Assembly (NCBI GenBank): GCA_963693085.1
Contig: OY856410.1
Span: forward strand, 884,146,835-884,210,834
Source: Alisma plantago-aquatica
Lineage: Eukaryota > Streptophyta > Magnoliopsida > Alismatales > Alismataceae
Length of the DNA: 64,000 nucleotides
Direction: 5' to 3'
The translations under genes and the position numbers were made by a program. Position 1 is the stretch's first letter, and the number at the start of each line of letters is the position of its first letter. The notes beneath the pieces are model-generated. The model made no database searches and was not told the origin of the DNA. It saw nothing but the letters and a program-made list of their open reading frames with translations. Shown one piece after another: positions 22,166-34,800 of this stretch.

Positions 22166-23978
22166 GCAAACTGTTAGGACCGTTTAAGGAAAAGAAAAGC
22201 GGTGGGTTTTTCTTGGAAATCACGCCTTCATCTTCTAGCTCAAGAACAGTACAGATATCCCACGGGTTTGCTTGCAAAATAGCAGGGAAAAGTAGGGAAA
22301 TACTAAGAGCTATCATCAAATCGCATATAAAGATGCACATAGTAAAGCATAGGTTTAGAGTTATAAAACCCGCCTAAAGCTTGCTTCTTGAGCTCCAAGC
22401 TTTCAAGCTCCAAGCTCTAATGGCGTCCTTGAGTTCCCACAGGTTGGCCAAGGTGAAAACTCCAAGGAAGGATGAAAAGAGACAGCTAGAAAGATAGGGT
22501 TTCGAGAATTAGCCATGAAGATGACCTTGAATTCGAATTCTAACCATGGAATTAGGCAAGAAGAGGGCTTTAAACCTACCTTGCACCCCTTGTTCGTCCT
22601 CCTTAGCTCCAAGGAAGTCCTTGGTCGTCTTTGGTGAAATGAAACAGTAAGGGAACGAAGGTTAAGTTCCCTTGCAACTAAGGGAAGGAGGGCTTATATA
22701 CATGGGGTAGGATTTTCAACATTAGTTCATAAGTTTCCCTTAATTCCAACTAAGTCCTTCCTTTATTACTTGCTCGTCCCTTCCTCTTTATTCTAAGGAC
22801 AAACCTTATCTTAATGTTATAGAAAAGAAGGCAAGGAAGAACAATCTAATAATAAAGTTCATACTTAAAGGGATATTGCACATATACCCTGATTATTCAA
22901 TCACAAAGCCTATTTCTTAACTTGATAACTCAATTGAGGTGAATTCCTCATCATTTCTTATCTAAATGATGGAAAGAGTTTAAAAGATACTTTAGATGAC
23001 ATTCTTTACAAATTGCATCCCATCATTTGGGTAAATTGCATTTTACCCCAAATTAGGGTTTCAAGCCCTGGGATTGCTTCCACAGCTGCACCTTGGTGCT
23101 CTAGCTTGGGAAATCCCTCAAACTTTGCCAAAGAGATTCTCATGATGTCTCAACATCAGAGGAACATCTCAACATGTGCAAATTGCAAGCTAACCCTTTC
23201 AACTGGGTAAATTGCACATAGGTCCCTGTATATCAAAACAATGCTACAACTTTAAATAAAAAGGAGCAAATACTGAAATATACGTTTCTGAGAAGCTTAA
23301 TTACATGCTCAGAGTTAATCACAAAGATTTAATTACATATTTAGGCAAAACACCTAGGGTTAACTCATAACCCAGGTCAGGGATGTTACAATTATATTGT
23401 TATGTTTTATCACCATAATAATAATATAATGCCCTTAGTTTCTTTGAAAGAAGAATTAACGGTTGAAAAGCGACGTAATTCACATTAATTAACAAATCCC
23501 TTGAACAAGGTGGTGTAAGGTTAATGGTGGATACACAGAGGCCGATTCTAATGCACCTAGTTTAGGGTATAGGTACTACGACGGTGGAACCGACCTAGAC
23601 ATTGGTAGTGAATTATACCACGACAGTGGGCAGTTCTGACTACAGGCCACTACCCAGAAAGAGACATAAATATGAGTTGCTATATAGAAATTCATACAAT
23701 GATAACCCGCGGTGAAACCACAATCCTAAAGAACTCCACTTGAATTGATTAAACTAAACCTTTAATCGATTGTTTTGTTTTGTTTTGTTTTGTTTTGTTT
23801 CATTTTCTTTTAAGTTTACAACAACTTTCAACTTTTTTACAGGTCTAGCTAATTACGAGTAGTTGGTAGTAGTCTCCGATAATTCAGTGTCCCTGAGTTC
23901 GACTTGGACCTCACAAAGGCCTATATTACATTGACGCGTACACTTGCGTTCGACGCATGGAAAATTCGTGTCATACGG

Positions 23979-26900
23979 TCAAGGGTTGGCAATTTGACAA
24001 TCCTATTGAATAAAATTACCTATTCAATGACTAGGGACATAACAAGAATGTTCATATTTTTAGCATTGGTATGATCTCATTGTTAGGCTATCAATCCAAT
24101 GACATACACCATTCAGTTATGTCATTCTTTAGACATCTATTGTGTTTCATCATTATCTCATAACAGATTGAAACATAATACATTGGAAGCTTGTCATTAT
24201 TATTAATCAATTTTTTTTATATGATATACCATCTCAGTCATCATATGATTGTTCCTCTGGGGATACATACCAACAGACTCCTAGTTGCACTTAGAGCCAA
24301 TCACCCACGAATCTCATTATTAGTAATCTAAACATGTCCATAATGTTTTTGCTATGCTAGTGCTAATCCAACGAGTTAGTAATATTTTTCTCTTAGTTGG
24401 TATATTGCATGTTTCACATCTCTTCGTTGTACGACATCTCGTATAGAATTGTCGTAATATATTATATGATATTCCTTGTCTAACTAGTAGCTTCATTGTT
24501 GTCACTGTATCTCTACTATGTCAGCGATGGTTTGAACATCTCTAAGTTCACCCACAAGAACTTCTAGATCCGTATAATATCCTCTCCTATGTCCATAACA
24601 CCATGATACTTGGCTTCCATTATAAAAATTAGATAATGGATTGTATTTCAGAACCTTTCCAACTTACAACTCCTCTGTTAAAATTTAAATACAACTTCAT
24701 ATTGGGATCAGTCATTGTCATTTCAAAAGCTTGCATCCGTGTAACCCTTTATACCAACTCTTCCTAATTGCCATAGTCTAGCAACTGATCCTTAGTGCTT
24801 TTCAAGTACTAATGGATGTTCTGTATGGCATTCCAATGACCCTCATTAGCATCAGACTAATATCATTTTGTCATGTCTAATACATATAAGATTATGGGAT
24901 GATTACATTATACAACATACATGATAGATCCAATTGTTGGTGCATATGGAATCTTATTCATGTCTTTCCATTCTTCATAAGAATCACAACATAGGGTTCA
25001 TGAGAGACTAATCCCATATTCCATGGATAGGTTATCTCTCATTGGATCCTTCATGCTAAATCCTTTCAGCATCTTGCTAATATTTATACTTAATTTAGGT
25101 TATGAAACTTTCTAGAACTATCTCTATATATATAACTCCTATCACATATGATGTTTCACCTAATCCTTCTTGAAGAAGGTAACTTCCATGCTAGGTTTTA
25201 ATACTTATAGTATTGGGATGTTATTCCCATCAATATGTGGAATATACATATATGCTCCCACTAAATCTTTTATAATCATAGATTTCATCTTTTATCTTGA
25301 CTAAAGTCAAACTATTTGACTATCTTTTCTAAAGAAAGATTCCATCTCTAAGATTCTTATTTCAATCTCAAGATTGAACATTGTAGCTCATCGAATTTAT
25401 TTGCATTAATAAAGTTATGAAACTTTCAGGTTGTGTCATGTACACATCCTCTCAAATATTCCTATTAAGGAATGTGGTTTTAATCTTCATATGCCAAGTC
25501 TTATAATCCTAATAAGCTGCAATAACAAGCATTACAATTGGTAAAGGTATTTTATCATGTTCAACACTTTCAACTGATTTGAAAACCTTTGTAGCCAATC
25601 TATCCTCCTATGTTATCCATATTGGCTTTCCCTTTTGAAAATCCAACCGCACCCTTTGGGTTTTACCCCTTTTAGGTTGTACTACCAAGGTCATACCTTG
25701 TTAGTGCACATGGACTTCGTATTGGCCTTAAGGAATATCTCAAATTCTGGTCCCTAAATAGTTTCCAGTTGATTGTTAGATCATCATCCTATGACCAATT
25801 CACAACCCATCTGAGTTATAGGATTTACAATCATTTAATCTCAGACATGTTCTACTAGAATTATGATTATTGTGTTACATAAGGAAATTGAAATTCCATG
25901 AAAATTTTGGATTCTTCTTGTTCCCATCGTACCTCCTTGTTAACCTTGAACTTTTTGAGTTATACGTTTATTCCCACATTCTTTAGGAATTCATATATCA
26001 TAGTAACAATTTTTTTTTAATTGGATTGGGATTTTAAGATAGTAATTTAACATTTATATGGTCTTTTGGATAAATATTTCCAAGCAACTTCTTTCTTGTA
26101 CAAGTTTCAATCCTTGTATAAGACATATAGAGATATTCCCGGACCATATCTCATATGGTGTCTTTTAAACCATTATAGATGGTACATTGTTTTTGTGAAA
26201 AACATGTATCTATGAGGAAATTAGAAGATTAGATTAAATGATAGTCACATTAGGATGTGATTCCTTGTTTCTGATACATCATCATGTTTTAGGTTGAGTT
26301 TGTTGTGATATACTACCACAGTCTATCCAAAAGGTTTTCAAACTCTTGATGTAAATTATTTCAACATCAATCATATCAATGTGTCTTAATACTTTTATCG
26401 AGGTTATTTATGTACTTCATGAATGATCTTCTTAAACACTTCAAGAGACTAATGTTTGTATTTTATTAAATACAAATCACCATATCTATTGAGATCATCA
26501 GTAAATGTAATGAGGTAGAAATAACTACCTCTAAAATTTATGTTATAAGTCTATATACATCATTATGTACAAGTCCTAATAGAATGCCTTGTTCTCCACT
26601 ACATCTAGTAATCAATGTTTGTCATGTTGCACATAAGTAAAACTTACATGTCTCTTGTTGGTTCATTAACTAAAACATTCTAGATAAATATCATCATGAT
26701 TCTGTAAATGCATTTGTTATGTATATGTTCTGGATAAAAATGATATAGATTGTGTTTGTTTGAGTTATCAAATTGTAATAATTTTGGTATTTATGATATA
26801 AATAATTATCTTTATATCCTACAAAGATCATAAGACATTTCAGGGAATGGCCGAACAAGCTCACACCTTTGCAATAGAAAATTAACCATTTTATTAATAA

Positions 26901-27290
26901 TCATCCTTGTCCATACAAGATGCAGAAAGTAAAATGTTTCTATCATTGGCATGATGAAATGGAAGTTATCTAACTCTATTACATGCCTAGTTGGCTAAGA
27001 TAAATTCTAAATGAAGACTGAAATTGCAATAACTCTAGCTTCATACAGTCCATCCTTGTCCTTTCATAAAGGCTCACTTCTTATCAGATCATGCATATCA
27101 ACCATATGTCAAATCTACATCTGGTATCATACACCCAAGATAAAGAAGTATTTAGATTTATCTTATAATGTATATACTTAAGGCAGAGTTATATATCCCC
27201 TCTTTCTTCTTCTTTAGTTCCTCTAGGTAGAGAGAAAAATTCTTCTTCCAGTGTCTAGGCTAGTGACAATGGTGACACTTGTCTTCCTTA
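23979..27290 (-). pseudogene. Decayed Ty1/copia element, minus strand
   Basis: Minus-strand reading near 25540-25360 gives DYKTWHMKIKTTFLNRNI, then EDVYMTQPESF with one stop between. This matches the copia RT block in which D-E-W-MDVKTAFLNG precedes EE-VYM-QPEGF. The nucleotide pattern further right (25600-26600) also follows copia pol in antisense, toward integrase. The left part (23980-24480) may be LTR. Frames are so broken that no domain is complete. No PBS, PPT or target duplication was identified. Confidence 0.65.
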
Positions 27291-27299
27291 TTTACTCTC

Positions 27300-29170
27300 C
27301 CTTTGCCCCAACCTCTTCACCCATTTATGATTATTCTAAGGTTTAATTAAAAAATTTAGATAATTAAACATTTATTAATGACTACTAAATATAACAAAAA
27401 GTTGATAACTACTTTCTTAGCTTGTACTTTTATGATTCCAAAAACTTCATTGTAAAATTTCTAGCATCAAACTTTATGGTGTCATAAATTAGAGAAAAAA
27501 GGAATTTCTCAATAAGAACTCATATTCAAATGTGGTAGGACCTTATTTGTAACAAAATGGTTGGGTTCAAAATTAGTCTATTTAGTGCATATCAGCAAAA
27601 ACATAAGAATAAATATATAAAATTAGAATTAGGAGTATCTTATTTTATGTGAAGAATATCACAAGAAATTATTGTAGAAAATATCATATACCTATGTTCA
27701 TGTTGCATTATCCATTTCACCAATGACACTGCCCATTTACCATGTGGGTTAATAGGTGTGAGTAAGGGTAGGGTAAATGTTTTCTGAGAAAGGGTAATTA
27801 CCCTACCCTTTACCAACAACATTGATGTGGGTAGGGGCAAAGGTAAGCCTTTACTTTACCCATTTACAACCCTAATATTAGGATCCTAGTGGAAATGGAT
27901 GAAGAAGACTGGCTTTAGGGAGGACAACTTTGGCAACATCAAGAATACTCTATTTAGCAAATCTATACAAAGGTTCACCAATGTCACCCACCTTATCATC
28001 GCTCCTAGTTCTAGACAATGACATATATATAATAAGGGATTATGATTATTCATAGAATACTAGATAGTATCTCTTTATGATTTTTTCAAAATAAAAAATG
28101 TTTTTTAGAAACTTCAGTAAGCAATTTCACTTAATACAATATTAATTTAATAATTTTCTCATGATGATTTTTTAATCACAGAAATGTAGAATTTAGATAT
28201 TGAAAGAACCAATATATTTATTGTTTTGAATATCAAAAGAAGTGTGATAATAAAGTCATAGTATATGACTAAATACCTTTTTGGGGAGGGGGCATGGTTC
28301 CTATTAGCCTCAATTTGACTCTATTCTTGTATTTGAGACTAAAGAGAATTAGATCTAGGGCTTAACACCTATTATACAATATCTAATCCATAAGTATATA
28401 TGGTCCAAAGAACAATCGAGTGAAATATATCATATATATTTAGTAAGAGAGGTAAATTATATAAATAAAAAAATTACCAATCCTGATACCTATAAAAAAA
28501 TAAGGTCGTAACATTTAGGAATGATAGTTGCAAGAAAAGGATGATGTCAATATTTTTACTTGTCTATTGATCTATCCCTTACTTCACACTCCTTTTAGGT
28601 CAAGATCAAGTTAGTCAATGAGGAATGCAAGTCCGTATGGGCAGTGGCGTAGCCATGATTATTACCTTGGAGGAACCATTTATTTAAGCTCACAAAATAA
28701 TCACCCATGTATTTTGATTTTGGGGGATGACAAGTTTGTAAATACATTTGTATGTGAATATATTGAAAATGTGTGTCTATATGTATAACAATACACAATA
28801 GTATAAAAACTATAAACAAACAACATGTTGTGAACAAATAATAAAGATTTAAACACATTATTTCTATAGTTGTCTACCATTTCTAGACATCCTCTGAAAC
28901 TATTTTATAATAGTATCAATGTCAATACTAGAAGAAACATACATTCCTTTCAATAAGGAAGAAGACAATCATTAAGTCAATTATCCTTCATCTTATTTCA
29001 TGCCTGACTCTTGATAATCTCCATAGAAGAGAAAATGTTTTCCACTGTAGCCATTGCAACCGGAGGAAGTACTCCTAATTTTAAGAGCTTGAATACTAGC
29101 GGAAAATCTTGATCTTTCCTAAAGTCGATGAGTTTTTGGGTGAGCTTGTCAATTCCAATTCAATTTAAAA

Positions 29171-29231
<61 letters not shown>

Positions 29232-30265
29232 GTGTGTGTGTGTGTGTGAATTTGCACATCAAGTAGTGAAATATATCCTTCATAAAACTTGGAAAAATGA
29301 AATTGGGCAAGCTGGAGTAGCTTTTTCCGGTTGGAATTTATAAACTCATCACATGAATCAAGACAAGAAAACATGTAGAGTAACTCTATGTCAATCTCAT
29401 TTAAACAATCATCTAACACATTAAGTTTCCAGTCAATAATAGTGTTAAAACTCTCAAATTGGTAGTCATGAAAGTTTGTAATCTTTTCTAACTTTCTTCT
29501 TGTCTTCCCAGTGGTTGGAAATCTTTATTCAAATTAGGATTTTTTCTCATACTCTACAATAATATTTTCCATCTTCTACAATAATATTTAGAACATCAAT
29601 AATTGAAGGAAATAGACAAATAAAATTTAGCAAAGATGCATAATGAGAATTCCAATGTCCATTGATCTCTCTTTTAATACCAAGTTCTTGATTCAAACAT
29701 GTACCCATTTCAAATTTTTCATAGCTTAGTTTTGCACTCAGTCTTTCCACTTCTTGTACTCTACGAGCATCGCGACACTTACATGAGTTACCCACTATAT
29801 TCATAATATTTGAAATATATTGTAGCATTAATGTATCAATTGAGCTTTCTTATACTATAGTAATGAGATATAATTGAATTTGGTGGGTGAAACAATTAAC
29901 ATAAAATGCATGTGAACTTTCTCTCAAAGTAAGACTTTTCAATCCATTAAATTATCTTTTCATGTACTTGCAACGTCACATCATTGTCCTCGCAATCCTG
30001 AAATGCTATTTTTAATTTAACTATAGAATGGGTCAATTTTTGACATGAGAAAAAGCGAAGTTGTATCTGTAACTCAAATGATACCTACAAAACACTTTAT
30101 TATTTCTCTCTTGAATTAATTTATATTAATACTATGGGCATTTTCTATTTTTGAAATGCATTTTGTTCTTCATAAACCAAAAAAATGAATTAATCATTAC
30201 CAATATCCTCTAAAATGTGATCTCTCATTTCAAGAGAAATTACATTACAAAGATCTTTTTGGATC
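27300..30265. repeat. Duplicated MITE/hAT block, copy 2
   Basis: Colinear with 1820-5007. The left end falls inside the MITE, whose left terminus is missing; the MITE right end and its flank (27868-27890) are kept. Copy 2 lacks about 240 bp found in copy 1 and the CA arm of the microsatellite. Beyond 30265 it continues into hAT sequence (to about 30650) that copy 1 does not have because of the break at 5007. Confidence 0.75.
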
Positions 30266-30650
30266 TTTTTAAGTTCCCAAGAAAATTAGTGAAAACCACT
30301 TTATAAATAATATCATTGTGAGAATCAAAATCTACAAAAGCTCATGATCATTTCCTTTGTTAAATGATTCCACACTTTCATCATGGCCACAAAGTGCTAA
30401 TTTTTTATTTAAATGATTTTGAACACAATCAATAATTGCATATAATCATGTACAATATTCTTTTTTAGCTTATTCTTTTTGTTTAAATAAATAAAAATCA
30501 ATATTTTTCTCATGTGTCATGAGGCCTTGGCACATTATTTGTGCATCATGGTGTGCATTAGAAAATTTACAACATGATTTCCAAATCCTTTTTTATTCTT
30601 TCATTTTTATATCATCTACTTACCAAAGTAGGATAATGACCGACATGTGG
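28865..30650 (-). pseudogene. hAT transposase relic, second copy
   Basis: The 29828-29547 segment encodes LNQELGIKREINGHWNSHYA and LNIIVEDG, a little closer to intact members of the zinc finger MYM1-like hAT group than copy 1. The C-terminal dimerisation block (ATATVENIFSSMEIIK) lies near 29060-29010. Minus-strand sequence at about 30650-30500 loosely recalls the N-terminal TTF-type zinc finger region, where a WK--KF block precedes H--A. Stops and frame changes throughout. It would have been a cut-and-paste transposase. Confidence 0.6.
29176..29248. repeat. TA/TG microsatellite
   Basis: A TA run of about 50 bp followed by TCTG and a TG run, at the position matching the longer palindromic array of copy 1. 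Confidence 0.95.
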
Positions 30651-30659
30651 AAAAAGAAA

Positions 30660-31860
30660 ATAATAGAGGCAATATATTGGATGATTATTTCTACTATACT
30701 CTAACAAACTAGGGTTCATCAAACCATTACGAACTAAATAAATGAGATTTCTTTCCCAAATTGAATAAATGGAAATTTTTAGCCTTAGGTTGGCAAGGAC
30801 CTTGTTGGAAATAATATCTATGAACAATGTCAGAAACATTAACTTTTTAACTCAAATACATTCAACAACAGATCCAGATAAAAAGTTATCTCTTCTAGAT
30901 TAAATTAAAATATTTAAATTCTACTAAGAAACCTCTCATGATATAAGTGTTGTAAAATTATAAAATTGTAACTAAAGACACTATTTGAAATTACAAATAT
31001 CATGTGGTAAATGTTTGAAAGGAATTGTGTTTGCCTCTTGAGATTATAAAGGAGCACTGGAATTATCCTAGTGCAAGTCAACAAAATGTAGATGAAAATA
31101 TACAATTAGCAAAAAGGAAAAACACAAGGACCAAAAAAGATAGGCTGGAGTGAGAAGGATAGAGTAAGTAGCGATGTGGTCTAGCTTCAAGATAAAAATA
31201 AAATATTTTTCTCCATGTAACTAATTTGTCTTGATTGATTGGCGTATACATTTTCGAGAAGTAGAAAACTACCCCTTTGAAATGAGTGAGACAATTGTGG
31301 TTTACTGTGAGTAAGAGATCAATGATAGAAGATAAATATATATAGTTGCAACAGTTGTTACAGAATAGGAAATTTTTAAAATGAAATCGTAATATGTATT
31401 AGGAAATCGAGTAATTTAGTTGTTTCTTTGAGAGTAGATAGGTTATAGTCCCACACCAAATTAGATAGACTTGATGCATTCTAATTTTAACTGATGATGG
31501 GTAGGTCCCACACCCAGTAGTGGCTCCACCTATGTGTATGAGGCTAGGCAATGAAGGTAAAGGACTATGCTGAAATCTATCATAATGGAGAAGATGTTTA
31601 CTTGTCGTGTAAGATATAGTATGATGCACTATTTTTCAAGATCAATAGATTGGAGGAGACCAATCACGTTCTGGATATACTTTACCTACTCATACCCCTT
31701 GATATGAAAGGAAATTCTTGTTACCGTGACATTATTACTAAATCATGGACAATATGCCAATTGCAATTTTTACTCATCATTGCAATTCATTTCCTACAAG
31801 ATGTAATATGTCCCTATTTCCAATATTAATTGTTGTATACTCTTCATTCCATGTGGACTT
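30660..31860. other. AT-rich sequence, nothing recognised
   Basis: Short open frames here are AT-rich and show no family resemblance. The region separates the hAT relic from the first long direct repeat. Confidence 0.5.
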
Positions 31861-34800
31861 ATTGAATTTAGCCTTGATATTTATCATTATGTTTAATATG
31901 AACTTACTCCTATGTCAAAATGTGTATACATGATTTTCTTTTAAAATTTATTCATTATATGACGACATGACAATATGTCTTATAATTTTATGCAAAAACC
32001 CACAACGTATTCTCGTTATGTACAAATAAACACCAAGCCCATCTTGTAGACTAAGGTCATGGCACCTATCATATCATATAGGAAACACTTCGTTATAATC
32101 ATCATATTACATATTTCTTAATCACATTGAGATAACTACAATTCACAACAAGATACATGACCTCGACTACACTGACATGAAAGGGTGAATTGAGGGCACA
32201 ACAGGGACAATACCTCAACTGCATTACTAATAACCTGCATATATTTGACAAAATGTCACTCATTGTACCTTAACACAATCCCAAGTTTGCTACAAGGATA
32301 CCTATTTTGCTACCTCAACTTTCAAATAGTAATGCAGCTATATGGTCATAGAAAAAAGATAAGAATGGTAGTTTTACTGATTAGTCAAGCTAGTGGTTCA
32401 TCTTGCACCAGACAAGAAAGGTAAATTTCAAAACTTGGTACTATGGTATGCACAATTAAAGAAAAATTCAAATTCAAACTCATCATGCAAATATACAACC
32501 ATTATCCCACCATTTCATCCATACAAATGCAATACCAGAGGCTAAAAAATCTACTCTTAGTTTCTAGAATGTTTTCTTTCAAAGTAATGAATCATCATAC
32601 AAATCTTCATATGAAAATTTTATTGTATGGGTTTACTATGGAAAACATTGAATAAGTAACGAAATTAGCCAATTAGGGAACATTACAAGTAAATTTTAAA
32701 ATTTTAAGAAACATAGTATTAGTTCTCAACTATCAGTGTAGGAAAGTAATGAAAAAGAGGGATATAATTCTAAAGTTTATCAAGTTATAGCTAACCCTCA
32801 CCATAAAAATGCCATTTTTCTCATTTAACATGAAATTGATGGGATTTGGTAGTTGCTTGTAGAATTTGCATGCCAAAGAATAGGATACATAGTCTAAATC
32901 ACTCACCTTAGAATATCACAATCTCCAAAAAGTACATGTGAAAACCCTAGCTTCTCTGAGCAACCCAAAAACGTCCTCTTGGTTTAGCTCTAGCTCCAAC
33001 TAGGCCAAAGAAGGGGATAAGGAGACATCTCTAGGTAAAGAGCAATATTTCAATCATAAAGGAATTGTTTCAACAATGGATAGAAGAAACCTCGTCGAAT
33101 AAGTAGAAGAGAAAGAAATATCAATCAAAAGAGGGAAAACTTACATGGATTCATGCAAAACACGATCATGAATAAATAATATAGGCTTTGAACTTCAAGA
33201 ATATAGACAAAGCACCAACACAAATTGGACTCTCCATCTAGATATCCCTCTTATAACTCTGTAAGAATTTTTGTTGCTTCAAAATGCTCTAATAGATCCT
33301 AGGATCCAAGTTGTCACATATTTATTTTGTGGGGAGAGAATTGTATTTTTATCCAAAAAGAAGTCATTTTGGGTCTTCACATTGATCAAAGTAGTCCAAA
33401 AAAGTTGTTACAACTAAAGCACTCGCATGATGGATCACATTCACCGCCAACCCAGCCCCACATGGACACATGACACTGAGCTCCCTGTTGGAAGAAACAC
33501 ATCTATCTATCCCTGGGCTTGAAGTGGTCTCATACCCTAGAACACATCCAACGGCTTAACAACCTGATGTGGCCTAAAGTGGTCATATCGAATGCATGAG
33601 ATGGACAAAGTGACCCATGGAAAACCTAAAAAAGTGATCTCCTTGCATTAATCCGTCAATCAATAGATCCTTGCACTAAGGTACATGGTTTAAGTCCATC
33701 AGTTTAATATTAAATTGAAACATAATTCCAAATGTTAGTTTCCTATCATTCAAAATATATGTATGGATTATCATACAACATGACTTTTAAATCTGAGTAA
33801 TTACAAAAAGCATCCAATAAATCATGCAAAAGCAAGCAAATCAAATATAAAACAAGGCATGGTTCAAGATCTTGCATAATGGATATAAATCAATTTATCC
33901 CACTATACAACCTTAGGATTAATGATCCAAATAAGAGATTCCATGCCTCAATCTATGTGAATGCAAAACATATAGGGCTCATCAGCCGACTACCTACAAC
34001 AATATGGGGTCCAAACCTTGCTAAGTATAAAAAAAAGTCTAGGTATTTTATACTTCAAGTTACCAAAAGTAAAATGACTTGGTGAAAGTACTTTAACATT
34101 TGATTCACTAAAATTATCACATAAGGAGGATTGTTGTACAAAATGGAGATTTAGTGTCATACTGACTTATATTTGACCCCAATTAGGGTTTTTTGTCTCT
34201 TATGTATACTCAAAAAATATACTACTCCAGAAAAACATCTGACGATTCCTATATTTCTACAAATAAACGTGTGTCCCTTCCCTAGATTCACTGTAATAGA
34301 AAAGTGCTACATCTCTCGTGGTATAGAAATTGAGAGTGAATTTGGTCACTCATGGAGTTGAGTGCAATCACTTGTCTATCATCAAACAATCTTATTTCAA
34401 TAATACCCTATAGATTTCCAAATCTTAATTTAATTGAGTTGAGTCCAATTACTTATCTATCAATAATTCAGTTACTATTACAGATTCACATAAATTTAAA
34501 AATCACATCCAGTCATCTTCTTTTATATATTTTTATGTCCTCAAATATAGAAAAATGTTAAATAAGTTATATTGTTTAAACACCTTATATTGGAGTTATA
34601 ATGTGGTAATATTCCATTCAGGCCATTTGGTATATTATTTGTTGATAGGAAAAAACCTTGGTAAGTATAGAAAAAGTTTAGCTATGTATACTCAACAATA
34701 TTCTACACCACCAAAACATCTAACAATTCCTAAATCAATAAGTAGTCTCATGTTCCTTCTCTACATTTAGTGCACCAAGAAAGTCCTACATCACATATGG

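Larger units (their letters stand above)
18182..23390 (-). mobile_element. Nested 5.2-kb LTR-like insertion (probable solo LTR, minus strand)
   Basis: The insertion is flanked by a perfect 5-bp duplication, ATTAT (18177-18181 and 23391-23395). On the minus strand it begins TGTAACATCCCTGACC and ends GATCAGAGCCCACA, the TG...CA ends of an LTR. No gag or pol similarity was recognised inside. Start and end words and great length recall LTRs of Tekay/Del-type gypsy elements; that is from memory. A solo LTR left by recombination between two LTRs is the simplest reading; a non-autonomous element is the alternative. It contains the 26-bp tandem array and many ACGGTCTTGAGACCGT motifs. Confidence 0.75.
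7143..23973 (+). mobile_element. Athila-like Ty3/gypsy retrotransposon, rearranged and with a nested insertion
   Basis: Order: truncated 5' LTR, gag, protease, reverse transcriptase, RNase H, integrase, paired-palindrome array, env-position gene, long 3' untranslated region, polypurine tract, 3' LTR. LTRs begin TGATGCGATGATTTTGAG. Flanks are TACGC (7138-7142) and TACGG (23974-23978), a 4-of-5 match for a target duplication. The Athila assignment rests on PR-RT-RH-IN order with no chromodomain, an extra gene after pol that resembles the ATHILA ORF-1 family, the motif GTTGGGAGGCAACCCA after pol, and an AAGCTTAGGGG tract. Primer-binding site and gag start are deleted. The 3' LTR is split by the 18182-23390 insertion. 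It cannot move by itself. Confidence 0.88.
17137..23973 (+). repeat. 3' LTR of the Athila-like element, split by a nested insertion
   Basis: The LTR parts are 17137-18181 and 23396-23973, about 1.6 kb together; 18182-23390 is the insertion and 23391-23395 its target duplication. The LTR starts TGATGCG and ends CGTGTCA. The second part has a TTTTG pentamer run (about 23773-23800) and the closing block CCCTGAGTTCGACTTGGACC typical of the ends of this LTR type. A 10-bp inverted repeat (ACCGTCAGAT/ATCTGACGGT) lies at about 17710-17745. Confidence 0.8.

Noticed and set aside
29128..29419. ORFs with IYIYIY and THTH runs
   Set aside because: Translations of the TA/TG microsatellite.
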